DNA of 40,791 nucleotides from an uncultured Veillonellaceae bacterium (GTDB taxonomy: Bacteria; Bacillota; Negativicutes; Selenomonadales; Selenomonadaceae), in the NCBI GenBank assembly GCA_900315615.1, contig OMZT01000128.1, positions 1-40,791 on the forward strand, written 5' to 3'. Positions within the stretch are counted from its first letter, which is position 1. Each line of letters opens with the position of its first letter. A program made the translations under genes and the position numbers. Shown one piece after another: positions 7,973-14,914 of this stretch. The notes beneath the pieces were generated by a model that saw only the letters and a list, made by a program, of their open reading frames with translations, was not told the origin of the DNA and made no database searches.

Positions 7973-9388
7973 TCAGTGACCTGTATCAAAAAGTGCCTTC
8001 TGCTGTGTGAATTCAATCATTCCATAAACACCGCCTTCACGGCCAATACCGCTCTGTTTCCATCCTCCAAATGGTGCAGCCGTGTCACGTGGGCCATCAT
8101 TTATATATACATTGCCACTCTCGATACGCAAGGCAACATTTATTGCATCGTCCTTTGGCCCCCATACTGCGGCGTTAAGGCCGTATTTTACGTCGTTTGC
8201 AATCCTCACAGCTTCGTCAATATCATCATAGCCGATAACGCACAGGACTGGTCCAAATATCTCTTCCTGTGCTATATCCATGCCGTTATCTACATCTGTG
8301 AAGATAACAGGATCTATAAAATACCCATGTTCTGGCTCACATGGCACACTACCTGCCAAAAGTCTTGCGCCCTCCGCCAGACCGCGCTCTATATAGCTCT
8401 TGATCTTGTCAAACTGCGCTCTTGATGCAACTGGTCCAAGCTTTACAGATGGATCTGATGGATCTCCTGCAACATATTCTTTAACGATATCCTTCATCAG
8501 TTGCTCAATGGCTTCTTTATCTTTGCTCGGAACCAATATGCGTGACAGTGCCGTACATGTCTGTCCAGAATTCAGTAAGATGGTATTGAAGCAAGCTCGT
8601 ATAGCCTGCTCATAATCGTCCGATGGTAAAAGCACGCAAGGTGACTTGCCTCCAAGCTCGAGGCTTATATGCTTCACTGTACCAAGTGCCTGCCTGCTTA
8701 CCTCGACACCGCCCTTAGTTGAGCCGGTGAAGGATACCATATCTACATCAGGATGTGTAGAAAGGGCATTGCCTACCTCTCCACCACGTCCGGTCACAAA
8801 GTTGAATACACCCGCAGGAAAACCAGCCTTTTCAAAGCAATCCGCCAGTATATATGATGTCAGAGGCGTCTGCTGTGATGGCTTCAGCACGACTGTATTT
8901 CCCATAAGCAATGCAGGAACGACTTTCTGTATAACTTGTCCCAAAGGATAATTCCATGGCGTGATACACCCAATCACACCTACAGGAAAACGGTAAGTTG
9001 TAGACTGCTCCATTTTCTCAATCATCGGTACAGATGGCGCGAGATCTATATAAGAACGCACGCGCGTATACTGATATTCGCAGTGGCTCGTCCTTGCAAA
9101 TGCCTTCGGTGCCCCAAGCTCTTTTGAAATCATATCGACGAGTTCGTCTTCATAGCTTCTAAAAGCTGATAGGAAGTTCTCCATCAATGCGATACGTTCA
9201 TCGAGGGTTTTTGACGACCATGCAGGAAAAGCTGCCTTTGCTGCCTTCGCAGCCTTGTCTACATCCTCAGCATTTCCACGTGGTACACGCGCAAATTTTT
9301 CCATGGTATATGGGTTCTCTACCTCAATCCATTTCCCTGAAGCACCATCTACCCACTCACCATTGATATATAATTTATTATAATCCAT
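7973..9388 (-). CDS. aldehyde dehydrogenase family protein
   Basis: A 471-residue NAD(P)-dependent aldehyde dehydrogenase. The Rossmann/catalytic layout is complete: CITPWNYPL near 140, FTGSTKGG near 220, ELGGKSPCVLL with the general-base Glu near 245, GQTCTALSR with the nucleophilic Cys near 279, and EIFGPVLCVI near 375. Substrate cannot be read from sequence. The start ATG at 9388 is set by GGAGG seven bases before it; the frame is open 8 codons further. It is first in an operon with thiD, the methyltransferase and the TSCPD gene. Confidence 0.93.
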   Translation of the reverse strand: MDYNKLYINGEWVDGASGKWIEVENPYTMEKFARVPRGNAEDVDKAAKAAKAAFPAWSSKTLDERIALMENFLSAFRSYEDELVDMISKELGAPKAFARTSHCEYQYTRVRSYIDLAPSVPMIEKMEQSTTYRFPVGVIGCITPWNYPLGQVIQKVVPALLMGNTVVLKPSQQTPLTSYILADCFEKAGFPAGVFNFVTGRGGEVGNALSTHPDVDMVSFTGSTKGGVEVSRQALGTVKHISLELGGKSPCVLLPSDDYEQAIRACFNTILLNSGQTCTALSRILVPSKDKEAIEQLMKDIVKEYVAGDPSDPSVKLGPVASRAQFDKIKSYIERGLAEGARLLAGSVPCEPEHGYFIDPVIFTDVDNGMDIAQEEIFGPVLCVIGYDDIDEAVRIANDVKYGLNAAVWGPKDDAINVALRIESGNVYINDGPRDTAAPFGGWKQSGIGREGGVYGMIEFTQQKALFDTGH

Positions 9389-9457
9389 ACGAACAACCTC
9401 CATACCATACACCGGACCTCGTATTTATATTGGTCACCAGTTTCAAAGCCATATATA

Positions 9458-9486
9458 ATTATACATCGTACCTTGGCTTTTTTCCA
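9458..9486 (-). promoter_or_regulatory. putative promoter of the aldehyde dehydrogenase operon
   Basis: On the minus strand TGGAAA (9481-9486) and a perfect TATAAT (9458-9463) are 17 bases apart, about 70 bases before the start codon. Confidence 0.5.
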
Positions 9487-9541
9487 CGATTACGCATATT
9501 TCCGACATCATATTTCATTGCAAGCGTATCCACTCACCTAG

Positions 9542-11347
9542 CTATTGATTTGTGCTCTGGGCTTTGCCCTCAAGAGTTTCCATTGATTGCAGATGTTCTT
9601 TTATTTTCTTATCATAATAGTCAGATCTTTCTTTTGTGAAATCTTTTACGACAATCGTCGGCTTGCCGCCAAGTGTCCGGATCACGTCCTTATTCAACGC
9701 TCCTAAAATACGGCTCCGGACTTCGCGATTATCGCAATATATCGTCAGGCCATGCAGCCGCTTCACGCGGGAAAAAGCTTTCGGACTGAAGGAAATCTTA
9801 CTCGCAGTGATAAACAGCTCGCTCATCTGCTCGCAGGCGGCAAACGTCTCCGCCATACGCTCGTTAATCTTGTTGATGTTCGGAGAAAGATAGATGCGTT
9901 TCGCAAACGAATGGATACGCTGATTGAGGTTGTCTATGACTTGGTCGGCACTCTTTCCATTTCCGTTCGCATCGCGCCCATAGCGGTCGAATCCGTCCCT
10001 GTCGTAGCCATTCGCATCGTAGCCCTCGCGGTCAAATCCATCCTCGTTGTAGCCATTCGCGCGATAACCATCGTGATCGAAACCTCTCCTGTCGTAGCCG
10101 TTCACATCGTAGCCATCTGCATTGTAGCCGTCAAGGTCGTACCCATTGATGCCATTTCTCGCTTCATCGCTCGATATGCGTTTTACCATCACAAAGACAT
10201 TTTTGTTAGAAGCCTGGTCTTCGTTTTCCTGCATACTGGATTCAATCTCATGTGCGCATGCTTCATTCGCGCAATAAATCTCTAGCCGCTTGTACGGTTT
10301 TCTCCGCTTTGACAGCCATGTCATGCTGACGGAGGCGTAAGACTCCGCCTCTATGATAATCTTATTCAAGGCATACGCATCCACGATGCGCTCCATCCTT
10401 TTATCTAGTATATCGAGATTAGATTTCATGTACAGACAGGTTACGCTCGTCGAAATTATCTGCTTGTAGCTTTCGATAACCGTACATACATACCGTTCTT
10501 TCGGCTTGGCTATACCATGACGGTCGATGTCGTTACGGTCATATCCATCCCAATCATATCCATCTCTGTCATAGCCCTCTCGGTCATACCCGCTACGATC
10601 AAACCCTTTGCGGTCGAAGCCTTCTTTATCATACCCATCCCGATTGAAGCCCTCTTTGTCATATCCGCATTTGTCAAAGCCGTCCCAGGTATAGCCGTTC
10701 TCATCGTAAGCTGTCCCATTCCGGTGCCGGCCGCTCTGGTCAAACCCTCTTGCGTCATACGTTCGGCCGTCACGATCATAACCGGCTCGATTGAAGCCGC
10801 TTTCATTGAAGCCGTCGGCATCATAGCCATCATCATCGTAGAGGCTTTCCCCGTGATATCGCCCATACATATCAAAACCTTGATCATCATACTTCGTTCC
10901 ATTCTGATGGTTTCCCCGATAATCAAAGCCTTTCACGTTAATGCCATTCTGGTCAAAGCCGAAAACATCGTACCCATTGGCATCATAGAAGCTTCCGTTC
11001 TCCTGACGTCCATCGACTTTGAAACCGCGCTTATCCGTCCATGAATTTCTCTTGTGGACGCCGTATTCGTTGAATCCACGCTCCGCTGCTGTTTGCTTGA
11101 GCCTCATTTCACGGTACTCAACATACGAATCGCCTAATTTTTGAGATTCATTTTCGAGGCTTATGTGTCCGTTTTTATCATAGCCCTCCCTGTCGTAACC
11201 GTCCTTGTCATAGCCCTCTCGATCATATTTCTCCGTGCTGGACGCGGTCTGTGCTAGTGCCGTCCCCTGCGGCAAAGTATTGGGCAGGAGGCGGAGAAGG
11301 GTTTCGGTTTTTGTCTGCCACTCTTTTTCGATGTCGCTCGTGAACAT
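9542..11347 (-). CDS. pentapeptide GYD-repeat protein with duplicated domain
   Basis: A 601-residue protein I cannot assign to a named family. Much of it is five-residue repeats, G-(Y/F)-(D/N)-x-x, such as GYDREGYDRDGYDWDGYDRN. Dense blocks are at residues 41-60, 170-278 and 399-464, with a looser block at 90-168. Between and after them lie two related domains of about 80 residues (315-391 and 494-571). They share a helix with an RM pair, an RLEIYC / GLTIYC strand and a closing hydrophobic strand. The repeats are rich in Asp and Tyr and resemble D-x-D-G loops, so metal binding is conceivable. No signal peptide is visible. The ATG at 11347 has no ribosome binding site; the frame continues upstream through one UAG into the ferredoxin gene. 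Ends with UAG. Confidence 0.85.
   Translation of the reverse strand: MFTSDIEKEWQTKTETLLRLLPNTLPQGTALAQTASSTEKYDREGYDKDGYDREGYDKNGHISLENESQKLGDSYVEYREMRLKQTAAERGFNEYGVHKRNSWTDKRGFKVDGRQENGSFYDANGYDVFGFDQNGINVKGFDYRGNHQNGTKYDDQGFDMYGRYHGESLYDDDGYDADGFNESGFNRAGYDRDGRTYDARGFDQSGRHRNGTAYDENGYTWDGFDKCGYDKEGFNRDGYDKEGFDRKGFDRSGYDREGYDRDGYDWDGYDRNDIDRHGIAKPKERYVCTVIESYKQIISTSVTCLYMKSNLDILDKRMERIVDAYALNKIIIEAESYASVSMTWLSKRRKPYKRLEIYCANEACAHEIESSMQENEDQASNKNVFVMVKRISSDEARNGINGYDLDGYNADGYDVNGYDRRGFDHDGYRANGYNEDGFDREGYDANGYDRDGFDRYGRDANGNGKSADQVIDNLNQRIHSFAKRIYLSPNINKINERMAETFAACEQMSELFITASKISFSPKAFSRVKRLHGLTIYCDNREVRSRILGALNKDVIRTLGGKPTIVVKDFTKERSDYYDKKIKEHLQSMETLEGKAQSTNQ
9956..10153 (-). repeat. 15-bp tandem repeats (block 3 of the GYD protein)
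   Basis: Degenerate 15-base units encoding G-(Y/F)-(D/N)-x-x, about 13 copies between the two duplicated domains. Period and codon phase are constant. Confidence 0.9.
10514..10840 (-). repeat. 15-bp tandem repeats (block 2 of the GYD protein)
   Basis: The longest block, about 20 units of 15 bases, some spaced by short insertions (RTYDARG, RHRNGTAYDENG). The most regular stretch is at about 10520-10680. A shorter block of four units is at 11168-11227. Confidence 0.9.
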
Positions 11348-11371
11348 CTTGAGGGAACTGTCGATTTTCTC

Positions 11372-12241
11372 CTATGCGACTTCCGGGATGATGTTCTGGC
11401 ACTCATCCAAGATTTGTTCTGCCAATTTCTGCGATGCCCGCGAAATCTTGTAGCAATACTTATCAATCTCTTCTTCCGTATCATCACCAAATAAATGGCT
11501 AACGGTTCGGTATTCCGTGTGGTAGTCATCATCAATCCAACTGTCGAACCAGTCGTACGGCTCGCAGGCAGCTGCGACGCGGCTGGCGACGGCTTCGTCG
11601 AGGTACTTGAAAGACCATTCTTGGACTTTGTTATGAGTGACGCGGAAATCCGTGAAACCGTTCGGTAAATCCAGTTTATGTCCGAGAGCGCTTTCGGCCA
11701 TCGCAACGTATTCGCTGAGTCGCTTGCTCAGCAGTTGGTTCGTCTCGTAGAGATAGTTACCGGGCTCCTCAGCGTATTGCAAGAACGGCTCGAGCTTCGT
11801 CTGCTTGTAGCTGGCGGCGACTTGCTGTGCGAGCTTTTCGCGCTGCGAATACACGTTGTCCCTGAAGTCCTTCAGACCTTCACGGTCGGCAACGTCATCG
11901 TTCCGATAGATATACTGGTATTCACCGCGCCCCGGCAGGACAGGCAGGGAGTATTCCGCTTTGTTGAACGTATAGCGTGAAGCGTCCACTGGCGGCATCA
12001 CAAGTGGCTTTCGGAGCATTGCTTTAAGCTCCGCGAGGTTCACTTCATCCGCCTCGATACGGATGGCATGCTGCGGGCAGACGGCAACGAGCTGTGCTGC
12101 CTCACTATCTTGCGTGGGTGCAATTACCCCACCATTTGTTGGCACCGGACGTCCTTCTGCATCTTCTTCGATGAGTTGCCCTTGCAATGTGCAAGCACCG
12201 CACATCACGCACTTGTCATGGTCAATGATGATTTTCTTCAT
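11372..12241 (-). CDS. single-cluster 4Fe-4S ferredoxin fused to helical domain
   Basis: A 289-residue protein from the chosen start. The first 65 residues form a single-cluster ferredoxin: Cys11, Cys14, Cys17 in CVMCGAC and Cys55 in VAVCPQHAI, the C-x2-C-x2-C...C-P pattern. A proline-rich linker follows, then about 200 mostly helical, charged residues I do not recognise, including DWFDSWIDDDYH near 225. No membrane segment is visible. ATG 12241 is preferred over GTG 12250 because AAAGGATGAG is closer to normal spacing from it. The preceding gene's stop (TGA) directly touches the GTG. It ends in TAG, after which the same frame runs on into the GYD-repeat protein, so the two may once have been, or may still be, one polypeptide. 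Confidence 0.85.
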   Translation of the reverse strand: MKKIIIDHDKCVMCGACTLQGQLIEEDAEGRPVPTNGGVIAPTQDSEAAQLVAVCPQHAIRIEADEVNLAELKAMLRKPLVMPPVDASRYTFNKAEYSLPVLPGRGEYQYIYRNDDVADREGLKDFRDNVYSQREKLAQQVAASYKQTKLEPFLQYAEEPGNYLYETNQLLSKRLSEYVAMAESALGHKLDLPNGFTDFRVTHNKVQEWSFKYLDEAVASRVAAACEPYDWFDSWIDDDYHTEYRTVSHLFGDDTEEEIDKYCYKISRASQKLAEQILDECQNIIPEVA

Positions 12242-12250
12242 AAAGTTCAC

Positions 12251-13066
12251 TCATCCTTTCTGCAGCATGACGAGATACTGTTCTCCCATTGCCAGTGTCT
12301 TTTCGATTTCCTGGTGGATATTTCCATCCTCATCAAATAATGGTGTTTGCAGTATATCGTACACAGCACCAGCGAGGTTGATGCAAGTCATCAGGGCTGC
12401 GCGATCATCCCTTGAATAGCTTGCCCGGTTCGTTCCGTTCCGCTGGATGATATCCGCACTGTGGCTGATGCTCTTCAGAAAAAATACGTTGAGCTTGGCA
12501 AGTAATCCGGCATGGGCTTCTGCCTCTGTTGCGATTCCTTCCAGCACCGCCGCTTCATTCTGCATTTTTTCGCTGATAGCTGCTGCCTGGCGCTTCCGTG
12601 CACGTGCCAGCTGAACCTCGATTTCTGAATCCTTGACAATCGAGCCGATGATACCGCCATGTTTGAAGCTGAACAGCATATTGACAATGAGCTCCTTGTC
12701 CGACATCGCTGCCCCCGACACCGTTATCATGTGCTTCATCGTCGGGACGCCTTGATTTATGAGCTTGTTCCATCGCCCTTTCTGCTCTGGATCAACCTCA
12801 TCCATGTCCAACTGCATAATTTGTTGATAGATGTTCAAAAATGGCTCGATGCTGCTTTTGACAACGCCGCGCTTGCGGTTCGCGAGTTTCAGCAGGGATT
12901 TCGCTGTCTTGTCCTGCTGAATGGCAAGTTTGCGCTGCGTTTCTCCCATCTGATTCAGCGCGCGTGTCGTCATACGGCTTGCCCGCGCGTTGTTACTGTC
13001 AGCTGCCATAAGACGGTTCACGACAAATCCAACGGCTCCAGCTCCCAGAATCAACGGTAACGGCAT
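12251..13066 (-). CDS. unknown membrane-anchored helical protein
   Basis: 271 residues, not recognised. Residues 2-21 are a glycine-containing hydrophobic stretch (LPLILGAGAVGFVV) that could be a membrane anchor or a hydrophobic helix. The rest is predominantly helical and charged, with likely coiled coil around residues 30-60 and 145-175. No catalytic motif is evident. The ATG at 13066 is chosen because GGGAGG lies 8 bases before it; a GTG at 13075 overlaps that site. The gene overlaps or abuts its neighbours on both sides, so it is probably translated together with the HNH-like protein and the ferredoxin protein. Confidence 0.8.
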   Translation of the reverse strand: MPLPLILGAGAVGFVVNRLMAADSNNARASRMTTRALNQMGETQRKLAIQQDKTAKSLLKLANRKRGVVKSSIEPFLNIYQQIMQLDMDEVDPEQKGRWNKLINQGVPTMKHMITVSGAAMSDKELIVNMLFSFKHGGIIGSIVKDSEIEVQLARARKRQAAAISEKMQNEAAVLEGIATEAEAHAGLLAKLNVFFLKSISHSADIIQRNGTNRASYSRDDRAALMTCINLAGAVYDILQTPLFDEDGNIHQEIEKTLAMGEQYLVMLQKG

Positions 13067-13071
13067 GTTTC

Positions 13072-14451
13072 TCACCTCCCTTTCTTGCGAAAGTGCAATG
13101 CATTTTCATCATGATTGAAAAAGTCTGAAAATTGTTCTTCTGATGCAAACATGGTCTGCTGATGAAACAGAGACAGGATCTCATTCAGCCCATCAGCGAT
13201 GCCATTCGCATCATTTTCCAAAGAAGCATCGATGATTTGCCAGATGCCGGTTTCCGTCCACTGCGCAAATTCCGCCTGATGCTCGTCGAAAAGCATTTGA
13301 AGCTTTTCTCTCTGCGCACGCATCGCCTGCTGTGCTTCGTCCGCCAAACGGTAGAGCTCCTGCAGTTTGCGTTCCCTTGCCCGAATCTCACCTTTGTAGG
13401 AGCTATAATACTGCTTACAAACACTAATCGCCTCACCGAGAACGGAGGTCACAAGCATCGCTGCTGCTGTCCCTGCCGGTCCAGCTACCATCGTGCCAGC
13501 CACTTGCATGACATAAAGTCCCAGTCCTGTGGCTACGATATTTGCCGCAGCTTCTTCCTCGGATAGATCGCCGTCCAGATATTTCGCGACGCTGATGGAA
13601 GTCATTGCGAACATCGCCGCATAGCTCGGCACCTTTGGAAACTTCGCAGCCAAATTTGGGGCTGCCTTGCTGATGACTGCATACCCTGCTTTCTGCAAAG
13701 CTCGATTGCCCGCTTCTCCAGCCACGGCAGCGCCACCATCACGAACCGTATCCTTGATGGCTTCCTTCGTTTTCTTCTTTCCGCGCAGCACAGATACGAT
13801 ATTGAGGGCGCTGGATACCAAGAGCGCATTGGTGCCAGCTTCCACCATATCAGCTGTCGCATTACCGATTTGGCGAACAGCATCCTTATCTACTGTTTCT
13901 TGAAGAAATTGATTGGCTGTCTTGCCTTCGCTGGTTCTCTTGTCCAACGTTCCCGACAACTGGTTCTTTCCTTTCAAAACTTCTGCACTGACATACATGG
14001 AGGATTCCGACCGCGCCTGTTCGACAAGCATGTTATATGTCGTGATTGGGCTCTCTGGCTCACCCTGCATCGCGGAGGCAAAGAGGTACTCCGCATTGCT
14101 CATGGCGCGCTTTTTATTGTTGATGCGACGGGATGTCACAACGACATTCGCATCTGCATTGGTGAGCGTCCGTACGTCCTCTTTGCTCAGACGTCTTGAC
14201 TTGACATCCTCTCCGTATTTGTCAATGACTTTGGCAACCGGCGTGATATGATCCGTCTCTGCCATGTCTCGGAGGCGATGATGACTTTTTGCTCCTGCTG
14301 GCTTGTAGACCCGTTCGCCGGTGTATTCATCCGCAGCACTTTTCTTACCTACAAACGTCCGTTCACGATAGCTCGACGGGCTGATATTCCTAGCGTATAC
14401 ATCGTCAATATCCTTGCGGCCGAGTGCCGCTTTGTCTTTCGATTCATCCAT
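13072..14451 (-). CDS. HNH-like motif protein with hydrophobic glycine-rich core
   Basis: 459 residues. Residues 66-113 hold a possible HNH/endonuclease-VII-like layout: ETDHITPV (Asp67, His68, Pro71), then about 35 residues later LTNADANVVVTSRRIN and NKK, the N...N-x-x-K arrangement of many HNH proteins. Residues about 240-345 are hydrophobic and glycine/alanine-rich (AGTMVAGPAGTAAAMLVTSV), possibly membrane-inserting. Residues about 351-396 are likely coiled coil, and the tail is acidic. The start ATG at 14451 is set by AGAGGTG seven bases before it. The frame is open to 14628, but that stretch reads like an out-of-frame helix-turn-helix gene. It is first in a four-gene run and overlaps the next ribosome binding site. 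Nuclease activity is inference only. Confidence 0.8.
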   Translation of the reverse strand: MDESKDKAALGRKDIDDVYARNISPSSYRERTFVGKKSAADEYTGERVYKPAGAKSHHRLRDMAETDHITPVAKVIDKYGEDVKSRRLSKEDVRTLTNADANVVVTSRRINNKKRAMSNAEYLFASAMQGEPESPITTYNMLVEQARSESSMYVSAEVLKGKNQLSGTLDKRTSEGKTANQFLQETVDKDAVRQIGNATADMVEAGTNALLVSSALNIVSVLRGKKKTKEAIKDTVRDGGAAVAGEAGNRALQKAGYAVISKAAPNLAAKFPKVPSYAAMFAMTSISVAKYLDGDLSEEEAAANIVATGLGLYVMQVAGTMVAGPAGTAAAMLVTSVLGEAISVCKQYYSSYKGEIRARERKLQELYRLADEAQQAMRAQREKLQMLFDEHQAEFAQWTETGIWQIIDASLENDANGIADGLNEILSLFHQQTMFASEEQFSDFFNHDENALHFRKKGR

Positions 14452-14612
14452 GCCAGCACACCTCTGTCCATTTTTTTCAGAATCCGAATCGGTAGTGACA
14501 CGGACTTGTTGCCAAAGCCACATTCTACATGAGACAGATACGTCTTGTTGATACTCAATACCGCTACAAGCTCTGCTTGCGTCTGCCGTTTCAGTTTCCG
14601 AAAGCAGCCCAT
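14349..14612 (-). pseudogene. XRE-type helix-turn-helix remnant
   Basis: The frame encodes FRKLKRQTQAELVAVLSIN and then KTYLSHVECGFGNKSVSLP, a clear match to the XRE helix-turn-helix pattern (LTQ-EL---L-IS--YLS-IE-G---PS). The product would be 87 residues, but the second half overlaps the start of the HNH-like gene in another frame. The N-terminal helix is shortened. In the same frame an ATG at 14651 with GGGAGAA before it is followed by a stop after one codon, and a second TGA lies between them. This points to a decayed regulator, although a short functional repressor starting at 14612 is not excluded. Confidence 0.5.
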
Positions 14613-14681
14613 ACGCAAACCGATTCACCGCATCTGCTCACTTCATTCCATATATTTCTCCCAACTAATCCAGTCCTATAG

Positions 14682-14909
14682 CTACTTAAAGTATATCAAT
14701 TCTACGCAATCGACGAATTTACCTTCTTGGACCAACTATACGTGATACTATCAGGTTCTTCACACGTACGTATGAACGAAAAAATGGATGACGATAGTCT
14801 CATAGGCTGCGTAGTTCATGAAATGAAAGCGATTGGGGCAGTGGCACGACATGGGGAACATCCTAGTATGACCAAATCAATCATATTTTTGCTGTTTCAA
14901 AATCCCTGA
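14682..14909 (+). pseudogene. ATPase_2 family fragment (remnant)
   Basis: An open frame after TAG at 14679, with no start in context. It reads YAIDEFTFLDQLYVILSGSS and then HVRMNEKM. Archaeal-type ATPases (ATPase_2/DUF234 family) carry an IDEF Walker B and, some 30 residues later, a LILCGSS-x-x-F/M-M-E-K motif. Here the two are nearly joined, as after an internal deletion. The tail ends in TGA at 14909. I read it as a decayed gene at the edge of the island; the match is short. Confidence 0.4.
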
Positions 14910-14914
14910 TTTAT

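Noticed and set aside
7246-8010. 254-codon plus-strand frame
   Set aside because: Antisense of thiD and the end of the aldehyde dehydrogenase gene, Ser-rich, with no ribosome site.
9752-11044. Long plus-strand open frames (9752-10285, 10517-11044) rich in Ile, Val and Ala
   Set aside because: They are the antisense reading of the 15-bp repeat gene; the constant period keeps several frames open. No ribosome site or family resemblance.
9956-11227. CRISPR array
   Set aside because: The repeats are 15 bases, contiguous, degenerate and in codon phase, without unique spacers. They are coding repeats.
11372-11374. Pyrrolysine decoding of the in-frame UAG
   Set aside because: No pyl gene is in the window and the repeat protein itself ends in UAG; kept only as a question under the readthrough finding.
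14452-14628. N-terminal extension of the HNH-like protein (59 codons)
   Set aside because: A good ribosome site stands before ATG 14451, and the extension is the out-of-frame reading of a helix-turn-helix remnant.
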